Positions 37,601-46,543 of a stretch of 64,000 bases of DNA are shown here, piece after piece. Where the stretch lies: the NCBI RefSeq assembly GCF_003858645.1, contig NZ_RQJP01000008.1, forward strand, positions 1 through 64,000. Direction: 5' to 3'. The position numbers and the translations under genes are program-made. Below the pieces are notes generated by a model, which was not told the DNA's origin, did not search any database, and saw only the letters and a program-made list of their open reading frames with translations. This DNA comes from Larkinella knui. Lineage in GTDB: Bacteria; Bacteroidota; Bacteroidia; Cytophagales; Spirosomataceae. Each line of letters begins with the position of its first letter. Position 1 is the stretch's first letter.

Positions 37601-37756
37601 TCCCCGGGTCGTGCCCTTGATCGTAATCGTAGCGCCGGGTATGCCACTGTTTTGCTCATCCACCACTTTGCCCGTAATCAGGCTCTGGGCAAAGCTGGTT
37701 AGCGTCAGGCAAACCAGCACCAGGGCGGTTTGCAAACACCGTAAATAATAATTCAT
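34697..37756 (-). CDS. SusC/RagA-type TonB-dependent outer-membrane transporter (locus 2)
   Basis: 1019 aa. Signal peptide at residues 1-23 (ending SFAQ), regulatory-like beta-sandwich at about 27-97 (ITGKVVDEQNSGIPGATITI, LVFSYVGY), then the plug start EEVVVVGYGTVKKSDLTGSV (103-121) and the SIYGSRGSNGVVLITTRRG motif, and a barrel ending in MGVNLGI. It is the first gene of a SusC-SusD-VCBS unit. A promoter module shared with two other loci lies upstream (37863-37929), leaving a 107-bp leader that contains a GCAAAT/ATTTGC inverted repeat (37832-37847). Confidence 0.96.
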   Translation of the reverse strand: MNYYLRCLQTALVLVCLTLTSFAQSLITGKVVDEQNSGIPGATITIKGTTRGTTTDASGGFQINTTPTETLVFSYVGYVTQETVVGSRTSLTIKMLTDTRSLEEVVVVGYGTVKKSDLTGSVSTIKADAIKEMPVISVDQAIQSRAPGVQVTQSSAAPGGGISIRVRGANSINSGSEPLYVIDGFPMYPDNGAMGTSGNRQASNAMATINPNEIESIEILKDASATSIYGSRGSNGVVLITTRRGKEGQSRVDYEGSYSFQKIARPIEVLNGSDYARYLNLLEKSQGGSPRFTDAQIGQIGAGTNWLDAISQTGALSSHQLSFTGGNKAMRYAFVANYLDNKGVVQNTFFKRYGFRLNLDNDFLNGRATLSNSWSYNRTGSSNVATDRGGPGGIIITALGLDPTVAVYDQNGNYNYPSYDQRFNINPLAEAKEGYDRDNINRLFGTTALTINILEGLKFRTSIGADVVGANRTTFYNNYTYTGRQYGRQLERANRNVSSLLNENILSYNKQIRPGHTLDLTLGYTYQKENNQINAVATRGLPSDDPMSVNMQNGSKPQIPTSGRLDWTLRSFLGRVNYNLKDRYLLTVTVRRDGSSKFGPSNKWANFPSAALGWRVVNEGFFQNSGLSKVFDDFKFRASYGLTGNSQIPVYRSLGGLVPYNYVFGNGLVAGYGPDRIANPDLKWESTAMLNLGLDMSLLNNRLSMTFDVFNNKTTDLLLDVSIPQSTGFSTIMLNSGSLSNKGIEFSTNYKIINRSALKWDVSGNISVLRNKILDLGKSTPFFANSTSGHLGVFGSWVEAGNPIGVWKGYKYTGLFQSDDEGKSFAALAGYPKYEDVNGDGKYTDADYQIIGNPNPKFTWGLNSSVKFKNFDFSIFFRGVHGNDVRNLQQSEMGDGVQKINQIGNILTDSWTPTNTGASRPVIDGRRDFISFRRSSFFIQDGSFVRLQNLALGYTLPLKSKYVRTARIYASGQNLFLITKYKGFDPEVNNQGQNNLNRGDDYDAYPRARMFTMGVNLGI

Positions 37757-37862
37757 ACGGAAGAAGGAGTTAAGGGTTTAGTTGACAGTTAAGGGTTTAG
37801 AAGCCAGGTGGGATAGAAGGCCCAATAAAATGCAAATGATTATTTGCTAAATTCCATAACTA

Positions 37863-37929
37863 CAAAGATTAAAGGCTTCGCTTGCTAAATCAATAGAGGG
37901 AATTTCGATTAAGATGGATAATCTTACGG
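37863..37929 (-). promoter_or_regulatory. Shared promoter module, copy upstream of SusC-2
   Basis: Minus strand: CCGTAAGATTATCCAT (37929-37914), CTTAATCGAAATTCC, CTCTATTGATTTAGC (from 37898) and AATCTTTG (37870-37863). A TTG in CTATTGA is placed like a -33 element. Spacing between all blocks equals that of the copies at 29633-29699 and 46595-46661. The 5' end of the module lies only a few bases beyond the MFS stop codon. Confidence 0.6.
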
Positions 37930-37931
37930 AA

Positions 37932-39272
37932 TCAGTGGGCCACGAAATTATCTTCCAGTTCTTCCAGCGTTTTTCCTTTCGTTTCACGCACATTCCGGCG
38001 AACAAACCAAAATCCGGCGAAGCAGATCACCGCATACAGCCAGAAAGGTCCGTATGTTCCCAACTGCTCGGCGAGAATGGGAAAGGTGAAAACCAGAATA
38101 AAATAAGAACCCCAAAGCGCCAGAATGGCGACCGATGAAGCCAGACCCCGGACGCGGTTGGGAAATATTTCCGAAATTAAAACCCAGGTGATGGGAGCCA
38201 GTGAGGTTGCGTAGACACTGATCGCCAGCAGGACAAATACCGAAAGCAAACCCGACGATGCCCCGGTTTTCAGGAGCAGCGCAATCACCACGTATAGTAC
38301 CGAAAGCCCGAGTGTGCCAATGAGCATCAACGGTTTTCGACCGAGTTTGTCGACCTGCCACATCGCCACGAGCGTGAACGCCAGATTGACCACACCGATG
38401 GCTACGGTTTCGAATAATTGCCGGTCCAGGTTGGCGCCAACGGTCTCGAAAATGGTCGACGTATAGTTGAAAACCACGTTGATCCCGCACAGTTGCTGGA
38501 GCACCGCCAGCCCGATTCCGACCACAATGGCCGGGCGAACGCCCTTCTCCAGCAGCATGGATAACGACGGTTTTTCGGCCCCTTCCATCGACCGGTTTAT
38601 GGCAGTAACGGTCTGTTTCACAAACGATTCGCCCCCAATCCGGCGCAAAATCGTCTCCCCTTCCGCAACCCTTCCGGTTTGCACCAGCCACCGCGGGCTT
38701 TCGGGCAACCAGAACACGCCGAGCAGGAAACAGACCGCCGGAACCGCGCCCAGACCGAACATCCAGCGCCAGGCATCGGGGCCGTTGTCGGCCAGGGTGT
38801 AGTTGACCAGATTGGTAATCAGAATCCCGATCACGATGGTCAACTGGTTAATGGAAACATTGCGCCCCCGGACTTCAGCGGGCGAAATTTCGGCAATGTA
38901 GAGCGGACTCAGCGTCGACGCCATGCCAACGCCGATCCCGGCGACAAACCGCATCGCGATGAAAACCGGTAAGCTGTTGGAGAAAGCCATGCCCAGCGAG
39001 GAGAGCGCAAAAATAAGCGCGGCCACCATCAACCCCGGCTTTCGGCCGTAGCGGTCGGCGAGGTTTCCGGCCAGGACACAGCCCACCATACAACCCAGGG
39101 CCAGCGAGCCGGTCAGGAATCCTTCCCACCAGGCATTCAGTCCAAAATACCCCCGCAGAAAAGGGAGGGCACCCGAGATGACGGCAAAATCGAAGCCAAA
39201 AAGATAACCGCCCAATGCCGAAATAAAGGCAATACCGAAAATGTAGTTGGCGTTAAGCCCAGTTGTTGCCAT
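37932..39272 (-). CDS. MFS sugar porter (XylE/GLUT-like)
   Basis: 446 aa with 12 predicted helices. Sugar-porter signatures are complete: GYLFGFDFAVISGALPF in helix 1, DRYGRKPG (about 73-80) between helices 2 and 3, PESPRWLVQTGR (190-201), QQLCGINVVFNY in helix 7, RVRGLASSV and a C-terminal ETKGKTLEELE. It imports a monosaccharide such as xylose, glucose or galactose across the inner membrane, probably with protons. It is divergent from an AraC regulator that shares a 103-bp control region, which suggests induction by its own substrate. It complements the surface uptake of the neighbouring SusC/D and GH2 genes. Confidence 0.93.
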   Translation of the reverse strand: MATTGLNANYIFGIAFISALGGYLFGFDFAVISGALPFLRGYFGLNAWWEGFLTGSLALGCMVGCVLAGNLADRYGRKPGLMVAALIFALSSLGMAFSNSLPVFIAMRFVAGIGVGMASTLSPLYIAEISPAEVRGRNVSINQLTIVIGILITNLVNYTLADNGPDAWRWMFGLGAVPAVCFLLGVFWLPESPRWLVQTGRVAEGETILRRIGGESFVKQTVTAINRSMEGAEKPSLSMLLEKGVRPAIVVGIGLAVLQQLCGINVVFNYTSTIFETVGANLDRQLFETVAIGVVNLAFTLVAMWQVDKLGRKPLMLIGTLGLSVLYVVIALLLKTGASSGLLSVFVLLAISVYATSLAPITWVLISEIFPNRVRGLASSVAILALWGSYFILVFTFPILAEQLGTYGPFWLYAVICFAGFWFVRRNVRETKGKTLEELEDNFVAH

Positions 39273-39321
39273 GACGGTTTTCGTAAAGTATTCGAGTGTT
39301 TTATTGAATAAAAACGGGAGT

Positions 39322-39341
39322 GATGCGTATGTTTACGCATC
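39322..39341. promoter_or_regulatory. Palindromic operator between the MFS and AraC genes
   Basis: GATGCGTA-TGTT-TACGCATC, a perfect 8-bp inverted repeat, centred 43 bp before the AraC start codon and 59 bp before the MFS start codon. A second weaker repeat, TTTTAT/ATAAAA, lies at 39299-39313. It is a likely binding site for the adjacent regulator or another dimeric factor controlling both genes. Confidence 0.55.
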
Positions 39342-39374
39342 GGTTTTTTCGCATTACCTAGATAAAAATACGAT

Positions 39375-40256
39375 ATGCTCAAAAAGAAAGAAGGCTTTGC
39401 GGGACAGCGCAGTTATGTGCTCCCCGGTGAATTGAAAAAAGTGATTGCCGTTCATCCGCTTTGTGAGTCGTTATACATTACCGATATTGGGTATTATCCG
39501 AAAGCCGCCTTTCATGACCGGGAACGCCGGAAAGGCAGCCCGCAACACATTCTTATTTACTGCATCCAGGGCGAAGGCTGGTATTTTCTCAACGACCGGA
39601 AATACGTCGTCAAGCCCAACCAGGCGTTTATTCTGCCGGCCGATGTTGCCCACCGCTACGGTACCGACGCCCAGAATCCGTGGACCATTTACTGGCTGCA
39701 TTTTACCGGCTCCCGGGCGCACCATTTTCTGGACTTTATCCGGCAGGAGGCCGATTCTTCGCCGGTGACGGTGTCGCCCCAGCCCGAACGTTTTCAACTC
39801 TTCGACGACATTCTGTCGCACGTGGAGATGTCGTTCAACCTGGATAACATCGTCTACGCCAACAGCAGTTTATCCCGGTTTCTGGCCACGTTCAACAACG
39901 CGGTTTACAATCCCAACCCACTCACCGAACCCGAAAACGACCCCATTAGCCGCACCATTGCGTTCATGAAAGAGAACCTGAGCAAAACCCTCAGCCTGGA
40001 GGAACTGGCGCAGGTCGCGGGGATGTCGGCTTCGCATTATTCGACGGTTTTTCGGACCAAAGTCCAGAGTGCGCCCATCAATTTTTTTACGTTTTTAAAG
40101 ATTCAGGAAGCGTGTCGGTTGCTCGAAAACACCCGCTTACGCATCAAGGAAGTCGCTTATCAGATCGGCTATGGCGACCCGTACCATTTTAGCCGGGTTT
40201 TTTCCAACGTCATGGGCGTTTCTCCGCGCGACTTCCGCAAGCTCCGGAAATCTTAA
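39375..40256 (+). CDS. AraC-family transcriptional regulator with cupin-like sensor domain
   Basis: 293 aa. The N-terminal AraC-ligand-binding cupin runs to about residue 130 (HILIYCIQGEGWYFLNDRKY, PNQAFILPADVAHRY, WTIYWLHFTG). The C-terminal double HTH covers about 190-290: LSLEELAQVAGMSASHYSTVF and, in helix 2, RIKEVAYQIGYGDPYHFSRV then GVSPRDFRK. It binds a sugar and activates transcription. It is divergent from the MFS porter. Its last four bases overlap the stop of the convergent DUF5107 gene, so the two transcripts are antisense at their ends. It could govern this whole sugar locus and, speculatively, the shared promoter modules. Confidence 0.93.
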   Translation: MLKKKEGFAGQRSYVLPGELKKVIAVHPLCESLYITDIGYYPKAAFHDRERRKGSPQHILIYCIQGEGWYFLNDRKYVVKPNQAFILPADVAHRYGTDAQNPWTIYWLHFTGSRAHHFLDFIRQEADSSPVTVSPQPERFQLFDDILSHVEMSFNLDNIVYANSSLSRFLATFNNAVYNPNPLTEPENDPISRTIAFMKENLSKTLSLEELAQVAGMSASHYSTVFRTKVQSAPINFFTFLKIQEACRLLENTRLRIKEVAYQIGYGDPYHFSRVFSNVMGVSPRDFRKLRKS

Positions 40257-43200
40257 CCCGACACTTCCTGCGTCGTTAGAAACTCGACCATTTTTCGATG
40301 CAAAGCCGCCCCCTGGTGGTTGTGGTCGCTCGCCAGCACGGCATCGAAACAGGCAATTGCCCGCCCGATATGCCCATTCCCCAAACCCAGATGCCCCAGT
40401 CCCATTAAGTACTGGCAACTGATGCGGTTCCGCTCGTTCAGGTCGGCATCGAAAACCAGCAGATCGGGCAGCGATACCGCGAAATAATCGATCTTGACTA
40501 CGTCGTTCAGGTGCGTTTCTCCGTACTCAATTAACTGGTTGAAAATGCGTTCGGCCCGCTGTGTCTGCCCCAGTTTCTTGCGGGCCAGGCCCTGATAGAA
40601 CAGTTTGTCGGGCTGCTGATCGTTGTAAAAAACCGCCTGCACCGGCGCATCCAGTCCCACCGATGCCCGTTCAAAACACGCCCGGGCGGTTTGCGTTTCC
40701 CCCAGGCCTTCGTAGGCGAGTCCTTTCAGGTAAAAAATATCGGGCTCCTGCACCCCGAAAAGTTTGCCCTCGCCCAGATTCACCGGATACGTTTCGGCGG
40801 CCGTCAGCAGCGCCAGTGCTGCCGGATACCTGGTTTCGAGCAGCGCCTGTTTCGCCAGTTCGAGGTGGCAAATCAGGTACTGACTCACCACTTTGCCTTC
40901 TCCACCCTCCCACGGATGAAACTGCCGGGCGGCCAGCAGCTGCCGGGCTTTTTCGTAATCCCCCAACTGATTATACAGCGTAACCCGCTCTAAATAAAGG
41001 TCGTCGCGGTCTTCGGTGATGCGGAGGTGTTTTTCCAGCAATGCCAGCCGCCCGGCGTGGGGATAATTCAGCTTTTTGTACAACTGGTCCAGCTCCATCA
41101 GCACCCGCGCATCACCGGGATCGAGCGCGAACGCTTTTTCCAGGGCCGTCCGCGCTTTGTCGGGTTGTTGCAGCTTGTTGTAATACGCCAGCGACAGGTT
41201 CCGGTGCACCGTAGGGAACGTATCGTCCAGCCGAACCGACTGCTCCCAGGCGTCGATGGCTTCCGGATATTGCCGGTTGGCATACCAGAAATTACCCAGA
41301 AAATACCAGGTGTGCGAATGATTAACAGTCTGATTTTCGGGATGATACGAAACCGCCCATTGCAAAACCGCTACCTCTTCCAGACGGTTGGGGAACACGA
41401 AATCCGGACTGGCCTCCGTTGCTTTTCTGAGAAAATCAGTCGCGGAATCAGCCCGGCCGGACTGCGCGTGGAAGAAGGCCAGAAAATAATACACCATCGG
41501 ATAAACGGCTTTGCCGGGTTGCAGCAGTTCCGTCAACAGGTCGATGGCTTCGTCGTACAAACCGGCCCGGCTGTAATCCAGCGCATATTCCAGGTAATTA
41601 TGGACGTAATGCCGCATCAACCGGTTGAGCTCCTGCCGCGTCTGGGCCGCAGTTGCCGGGTCGGCGGTTTGCTCGATGAGCGATTTTTCGAAGAGGCAGC
41701 CAAAATGAAACCGGTCAATCGCCAGCGTATCGTCGATGAGCCGCCAGGCCTCGTCGGTTTTACCGGTTTTACGGAGCAGCGCCACCTTCAGATGGCGGGC
41801 CGAGTGGCCGTGCCAGTTGCGCACCAGCGACCGCCCGACCAGCTCCACGGCCTGCGCGTAGGCCTTCCGCCGGGTCGCAATCCGGGCCAGTTCGAGAAAA
41901 CCGGTGTCCTGCCAGGCGGCATTCCAGGTGGCTTTGAAAAACGCGTCGAACGCTTCGTCATACCGCCCCAGCAGTTGTAAACACAGTCCGAGGTTGTAAT
42001 GCGGTTCGCCATCGTACGGATTGGGGTTGCGCTTGGTCAGCGTCTGAATGGCCCGTCTGAAATGCGGCTCTGCGTGCGCCAGTTGCCCGTGTTTGAGGTA
42101 CCACAGCCCCAGCGCATTGTTACACCGAACATCGTCGGGATCGCGACGCAAGGCTTCCCGGTAATAATCGGTGGCCGCGTAGGTCGCGTGGCGGTATTGC
42201 TCGATGTGCAAACCCGTCAGATACAATTGCTCGTTATTTTCAACATCGGCCGGATCTCGGGCAGGTTGCGCCGGTTCCGGAACGGTGGTTTCGGCGGGTT
42301 GGTCGGGTCGATACGCCACCAGTTCAAGGCCGTCGGCGGTTTCTACGCTCAGGCGGAGCTGGGTTTGATTGTCAATTTGAGACGACACCTCGTGCAGAAA
42401 CGGCTGCTCCGGCGCAAGGTTGACCCGTTGCTCAAAAATAACCGTATTATCGTTCGTTAACCGGATGGCCGCTCGGGCATACTGGGCGGTTGAATACACA
42501 CTGAGTTTGATGGCATTTTCGGTAACTTCCAGATTAACAGCGGCTTCTTTGGTAGCATTTTTAACAATCCCAATTTCGCTGTACGGCATGAAGTACTGCA
42601 CAAACGTCCGTTCCTCGTTGGGCATGATCCACGAAAAATCGGGCTGGTTATCCGTAAAAACACCGGTCATCAACTCGATATACGGTCCGTCTTCGTCGGT
42701 CAGGTTGCGATCCCAGGCGTAGCCAAATTCGCCATTTCCCCAGGTCCACTGTTTTTTGCCGGGCGACACATGGTGACTGGCCACGTGCAGCAAACCACCC
42801 CGGCTGTCGTGTTCATAGCCGCCCATGAAATCGTACTTCGACGCAATGGCCATATACGACGTCGGCACCGGAATGTTCTTATACCGCGAAATGTCCGTTC
42901 CGGGCGAGTAATCCACTTTGTAGTACGTTCCGGTGGCAATCGGGAACGAAGATACATCCCGTTTTCCGTGGTCAAAAACCGCGTAGACATCCGGTGGAAA
43001 GACGGATTGGTACTGGTCGTTGACCTTTACCGCCGGATTAGACCACCACAAAAACGTCTGGGGAAGCGGAGTCCGGTTGTACAAAACGCCCTGAATTTCG
43101 AGGTAGGCTTTGTCGGGATAGAGCCGAAAACCGGCCATGCCTTTGGTGTGAAACATCCGCTCGACTTCGCTGACCCAAACCGTTTTGGAGCCATCAGGAT

Positions 43201-43618
43201 GCGTTTCGGTCGTAAAATCCACCGGCTCAAACGTGCTCGGTCGGTGGTGCTGGGGCCAGTTAAACTCAATACCGCCCGAAATCCACGGCCCCGTCAGCCC
43301 CACAAGCGCCGGTTTGATCACCTGGTTGTAATAGATAAAATGGCGGTTTTTGATTTTATCATACGCCATCTGAATCCGTCCGCCCAACTCGGGCAGGATC
43401 ATGATTTTCAGGTAACGATTTTCCAGAAACAGCGCCTGATACGGGCGATCTTCCTTGTGGTCTTCAATTTTTTCAATCACGGCGTGCGGATATACCACTC
43501 CGCTGCTGCCCTGATAAACCCGTTTTTCCAGAAACATCGGATTCTTTTCGGGGGCCCCCACGCCGTAGGTCGGAATGAAAACTTTTTCCTCCCAAACGCT
43601 TACTTCCTGCAAATTCAT
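40253..43618 (-). CDS. DUF5107 and tetratricopeptide repeat protein
   Basis: 1121 aa, no signal peptide. The N-terminal DUF5107 (about 30-340) has ALFLENRYLKIMILPELGGR, GGIEFNWPQHHRP and FLWWSNPAVKVND. It resembles the supersandwich of aldose epimerases and GH-associated sugar-binding domains. From about 455 to the end are many TPR units, such as RCNNALGLWYLKHGQLAHAEPHFRRA written in shorter repeats and NLGLCLQLLGRYDEAFDAF. In Bacteroidetes this family sits in glycan loci next to GH2 or MFS genes. It is proposed to act on or bind sugars in the cytoplasm; activity unproven. It is co-transcribed with GH2 (39-bp gap) and convergent with the AraC gene. Confidence 0.88.
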   Translation of the reverse strand: MNLQEVSVWEEKVFIPTYGVGAPEKNPMFLEKRVYQGSSGVVYPHAVIEKIEDHKEDRPYQALFLENRYLKIMILPELGGRIQMAYDKIKNRHFIYYNQVIKPALVGLTGPWISGGIEFNWPQHHRPSTFEPVDFTTETHPDGSKTVWVSEVERMFHTKGMAGFRLYPDKAYLEIQGVLYNRTPLPQTFLWWSNPAVKVNDQYQSVFPPDVYAVFDHGKRDVSSFPIATGTYYKVDYSPGTDISRYKNIPVPTSYMAIASKYDFMGGYEHDSRGGLLHVASHHVSPGKKQWTWGNGEFGYAWDRNLTDEDGPYIELMTGVFTDNQPDFSWIMPNEERTFVQYFMPYSEIGIVKNATKEAAVNLEVTENAIKLSVYSTAQYARAAIRLTNDNTVIFEQRVNLAPEQPFLHEVSSQIDNQTQLRLSVETADGLELVAYRPDQPAETTVPEPAQPARDPADVENNEQLYLTGLHIEQYRHATYAATDYYREALRRDPDDVRCNNALGLWYLKHGQLAHAEPHFRRAIQTLTKRNPNPYDGEPHYNLGLCLQLLGRYDEAFDAFFKATWNAAWQDTGFLELARIATRRKAYAQAVELVGRSLVRNWHGHSARHLKVALLRKTGKTDEAWRLIDDTLAIDRFHFGCLFEKSLIEQTADPATAAQTRQELNRLMRHYVHNYLEYALDYSRAGLYDEAIDLLTELLQPGKAVYPMVYYFLAFFHAQSGRADSATDFLRKATEASPDFVFPNRLEEVAVLQWAVSYHPENQTVNHSHTWYFLGNFWYANRQYPEAIDAWEQSVRLDDTFPTVHRNLSLAYYNKLQQPDKARTALEKAFALDPGDARVLMELDQLYKKLNYPHAGRLALLEKHLRITEDRDDLYLERVTLYNQLGDYEKARQLLAARQFHPWEGGEGKVVSQYLICHLELAKQALLETRYPAALALLTAAETYPVNLGEGKLFGVQEPDIFYLKGLAYEGLGETQTARACFERASVGLDAPVQAVFYNDQQPDKLFYQGLARKKLGQTQRAERIFNQLIEYGETHLNDVVKIDYFAVSLPDLLVFDADLNERNRISCQYLMGLGHLGLGNGHIGRAIACFDAVLASDHNHQGAALHRKMVEFLTTQEVSG

Positions 43619-43657
43619 ACCTGTTTTATCATAGATGGTGGTAGTTACTCAAGGCTT

Positions 43658-46543
43658 TTAGTGGTTGCCGGCCGGGACAATCATCGACGTTTCTTCCTGA
43701 AACAGGTTTTTCACCTGATCGATGTTCAGTTCGCTGGCGGGCTGAAACCGGTTGCTGTTCATGTACGTCAGCAGGCTGTATTTCAACTGCCGCGCCGAGG
43801 GTCGCCGGGCCAGATCGGTTTCCAGATCAACGCTGCAAATCATCAGTTTCCCTTTGCCGACCCGGCCCTCGAAAGCCAGCGACAACCGGCGGTTTTCGAA
43901 CCAGGTGTCGATCGGTTGAATCAGCGGACGGAGGTTTTTCGGAAACTCGTTCAGGATGATGGTTTGGGAATGACTGACGAGATCCTGCCACTGGTAATTG
44001 CTGCTCGCTTCAGTCGGGAAGGCGGCAAACAGCGGATGCGCGGGATTGCAAACCAGACCCAGCGTGTGGGGAGCCTGGCCTTTGGTCCACGATGTATTCC
44101 AGAAAACACTGGAAAACCCGATCTCCACTTCCGCGCCTTTGCCTTTTTTGACGTGTCCATACGGCAACAGCAGCACGTTGGCTCCATTTTGCAGTTGATT
44201 CACAACATCGGGCGTCAGCGTGTGGGCCACAATGACTTTGCCCGCTGCCGCATCGGCATCGACGCCCGCCGGATACACCCAGAAATTCCAGGAATTCGTA
44301 ATATCGGTTCCTTTCAACATTACTTTCAGCGTGAGCATTTCCGGCTTTTTGAAACCCGCTAACGGTATTTGAATATTCCCAATCGACTGGAGATTATCAA
44401 GGACTACTTTATCTTTCGCCAGCGACCCGCTGCGTTTGACCTTTCCGGCGGCATCCAGTACCTGCCAGACGACGGTTTGGTTGGTCAACTCGCCCGCGCC
44501 AAAATGGGCCATTTCCAGAGCCGCCCGGAGCGTTTCGTTGTTTTCGTAAAGGAGCTTGTCCATCCGCGCCAGCAACACCGTCGGACCACAAAACGTGCGG
44601 TATTCTTCCGGGGTCGTATACCCTTTCGAATCCCAGAAAACATCCAGCGCACCAACCAGCGCCGTACCCTGTCCCGGAAAATCGTGCAGGCCCAGCAACT
44701 GAAACCCGGCAAAACCGGGCGTACGCAGCGCGGCTTCCATATCGGCTTTGTAACAGAGCGTTTGCAAACGACCGGATGAATGCAGAAACGCTTCCGCCTG
44801 ATCGCCCATGCCCGCGGCTTCCAGTGTTTCCCGGAAAATCTCAAAGTTGGTCGCCCGAACCACGCCCGTGTATTTGGCAATTTCCTTGAAATTCGGATAA
44901 ACGCACCACTGTCCAATTTCGTGACTGACGTAGGGCGCCGTCGACGTTTTGGTGATCTCCCGCCAGTCGTAGCTCGTTCGCGGAGTGCCCTGATTAATAA
45001 TGCTTTTTACCCCTTCGCCCCACCGCTGAATGCGGGCGTCGGAGTGAATATGAAACTGGTTTTCGGGAATCATCGGCCAGCCCGCTCCGCTGGTGTAGAG
45101 CCGTCGGCTGTCTTTTTGTTTGAAGTGGTCGACCCAGCGGCCCAGAAACTCGTTCTGATCGGGTCCGGCCGGTTCGTTGCCGTACGACATCATGCAGAAC
45201 GACGGGTGGTTGCCGTAGGCTTTCAGGATACGCTCCGATTCCTGATAAATGAAATCATCCACCACGCCACCGGTTCCGACGGCGCTGCTCTGGTTGGCCC
45301 AGAGCGGACTCTCCACGTACAGATACACCCCAAGCCGGTCGGCCACGTCGAAAGCCGCTTCGGGCGGGCACCACGAGTGAAACCGGAGGTGATTCAGGCC
45401 GTATTGCCGGGCGGTTTTCATGATTTTTTCCCAGTACGGTTCCGTCGTTGGCGGATAACCCGTCAGCGGAAATGTGGCGCATTCGACATCGCCCCGCAAA
45501 AAAATGGGCCGCCCGTTGATGGCCAGGCGGGTTCCAATCGTGCTCATTTCGCGCATCCCGAAGGCTACTTCCTTTTCCGACAGCAACTGCCCCTGCTCAT
45601 CGACCAACCGGGCGGTCAGGCTATACAGATTCGGATTGAATTCATCCCAAAGCTGCGGATTTGCCACGGCGTAGGTCGGCGTAATCGTGGTTTCTTCGGC
45701 GGTGAGACGAACCGGCTGTTCGAGTTCTGGCAGAACCGCCCCGCCTTTTTGCCGACTGCGGGCCTGTAAAATAATCTTTCCCCGAAAAGTCTGTCGCCGG
45801 GGCTGGTGGAGCGAAAGCGCGACTTTAATGGCCCGGGCAGCGAGGTTCGGAAACACCTGCACGTCGTCGATATACGTCAATGCTTCGGCGGTCAGCGACA
45901 GGTCGCCCACCAGACCGTTCCAGTTGGTTTGCGTATGATCGGCAACACTGTGGGAGTTGGGGCCGACGTGAATTTTGTAGCGGTTATCGACCCGGATGGC
46001 GATGGTATTGCTGCCGGGGCGCAGGTATTTAGTCAGATCGAACTGATGAGGAGCCACCAGGCTGTTGCGGGTGCCGCAATACTGGCCGTTGACGTAGACC
46101 ATGGTTTCCCAGTGACAACGTTCCAGATTCAGCGTGACCCGTTTTTTCGCCCAGTTCGCGGGCACATCGACCTGGCGACGGTACCAGGCCGGACCGGCGT
46201 AATACTTGACGGGCTTGAGCCAGAACGGTATTTTGATTGGATTCTCCCGGTATTTTTTGTAGCTGTCGGCGAAAAAATACGTGCTGTCGATGACGTCGCC
46301 CACCCAGGGTGTTTGCAGCGTTACGTCGTTGCCTTTGCCGTTTTCAGTCAGTGAACCCGGTAGCTTGACCCGGTCAGGATAGGCCGCCTGCCACCAATGT
46401 TCCCGCAGGCCCAGATTGTCCGGATCCAGACGAAGTTGCCACTCTCCGGCCAGCGAAAGTTTATTTTGACTAACGGCCTGCGTGGGATTGGCCAACCAGC
46501 TTCCAATCGAAAATACCAGAAGAAGCAACCTGTTTTTCTGCAT
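43658..46543 (-). CDS. Glycoside hydrolase family 2 enzyme (beta-galactosidase/glucuronidase-like)
   Basis: 961 aa from the ATG at 46543, which gives a signal peptide (MQKNRLLLLVFSIGSWLANP...). N-terminal jelly-roll (LAGEWQLRLDPDNLG, WYRRQVDVPANW, RCHWETMVYVNGQYCG), an Ig-like domain, and a TIM barrel. The acid/base is Glu457 in SYGNEPAGPD; Glu542 in VSHEIGQW is the likely nucleophile. The C-terminal 350 residues are extra beta domains, including a Rossmann-like segment (NVLLLPYG). Exported, probably periplasmic. It may remove terminal beta-linked sugars from oligosaccharides delivered by the divergent SusC-3/SusD-3 pair or by locus 2. A shared promoter module lies 52 bp upstream. Confidence 0.92.
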   Translation of the reverse strand: MQKNRLLLLVFSIGSWLANPTQAVSQNKLSLAGEWQLRLDPDNLGLREHWWQAAYPDRVKLPGSLTENGKGNDVTLQTPWVGDVIDSTYFFADSYKKYRENPIKIPFWLKPVKYYAGPAWYRRQVDVPANWAKKRVTLNLERCHWETMVYVNGQYCGTRNSLVAPHQFDLTKYLRPGSNTIAIRVDNRYKIHVGPNSHSVADHTQTNWNGLVGDLSLTAEALTYIDDVQVFPNLAARAIKVALSLHQPRRQTFRGKIILQARSRQKGGAVLPELEQPVRLTAEETTITPTYAVANPQLWDEFNPNLYSLTARLVDEQGQLLSEKEVAFGMREMSTIGTRLAINGRPIFLRGDVECATFPLTGYPPTTEPYWEKIMKTARQYGLNHLRFHSWCPPEAAFDVADRLGVYLYVESPLWANQSSAVGTGGVVDDFIYQESERILKAYGNHPSFCMMSYGNEPAGPDQNEFLGRWVDHFKQKDSRRLYTSGAGWPMIPENQFHIHSDARIQRWGEGVKSIINQGTPRTSYDWREITKTSTAPYVSHEIGQWCVYPNFKEIAKYTGVVRATNFEIFRETLEAAGMGDQAEAFLHSSGRLQTLCYKADMEAALRTPGFAGFQLLGLHDFPGQGTALVGALDVFWDSKGYTTPEEYRTFCGPTVLLARMDKLLYENNETLRAALEMAHFGAGELTNQTVVWQVLDAAGKVKRSGSLAKDKVVLDNLQSIGNIQIPLAGFKKPEMLTLKVMLKGTDITNSWNFWVYPAGVDADAAAGKVIVAHTLTPDVVNQLQNGANVLLLPYGHVKKGKGAEVEIGFSSVFWNTSWTKGQAPHTLGLVCNPAHPLFAAFPTEASSNYQWQDLVSHSQTIILNEFPKNLRPLIQPIDTWFENRRLSLAFEGRVGKGKLMICSVDLETDLARRPSARQLKYSLLTYMNSNRFQPASELNIDQVKNLFQEETSMIVPAGNH

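Noticed and set aside
36719-37702. 327-codon plus-strand frame
   Set aside because: Antisense to SusC-2; the repeated Arg/Gly-rich residues are those expected from the complement of SusC codons.
42770-44362. 530-codon plus-strand frame
   Set aside because: It runs antisense across the ends of the DUF5107 and GH2 genes and through their intergenic gap. No motif or start signal supports it.
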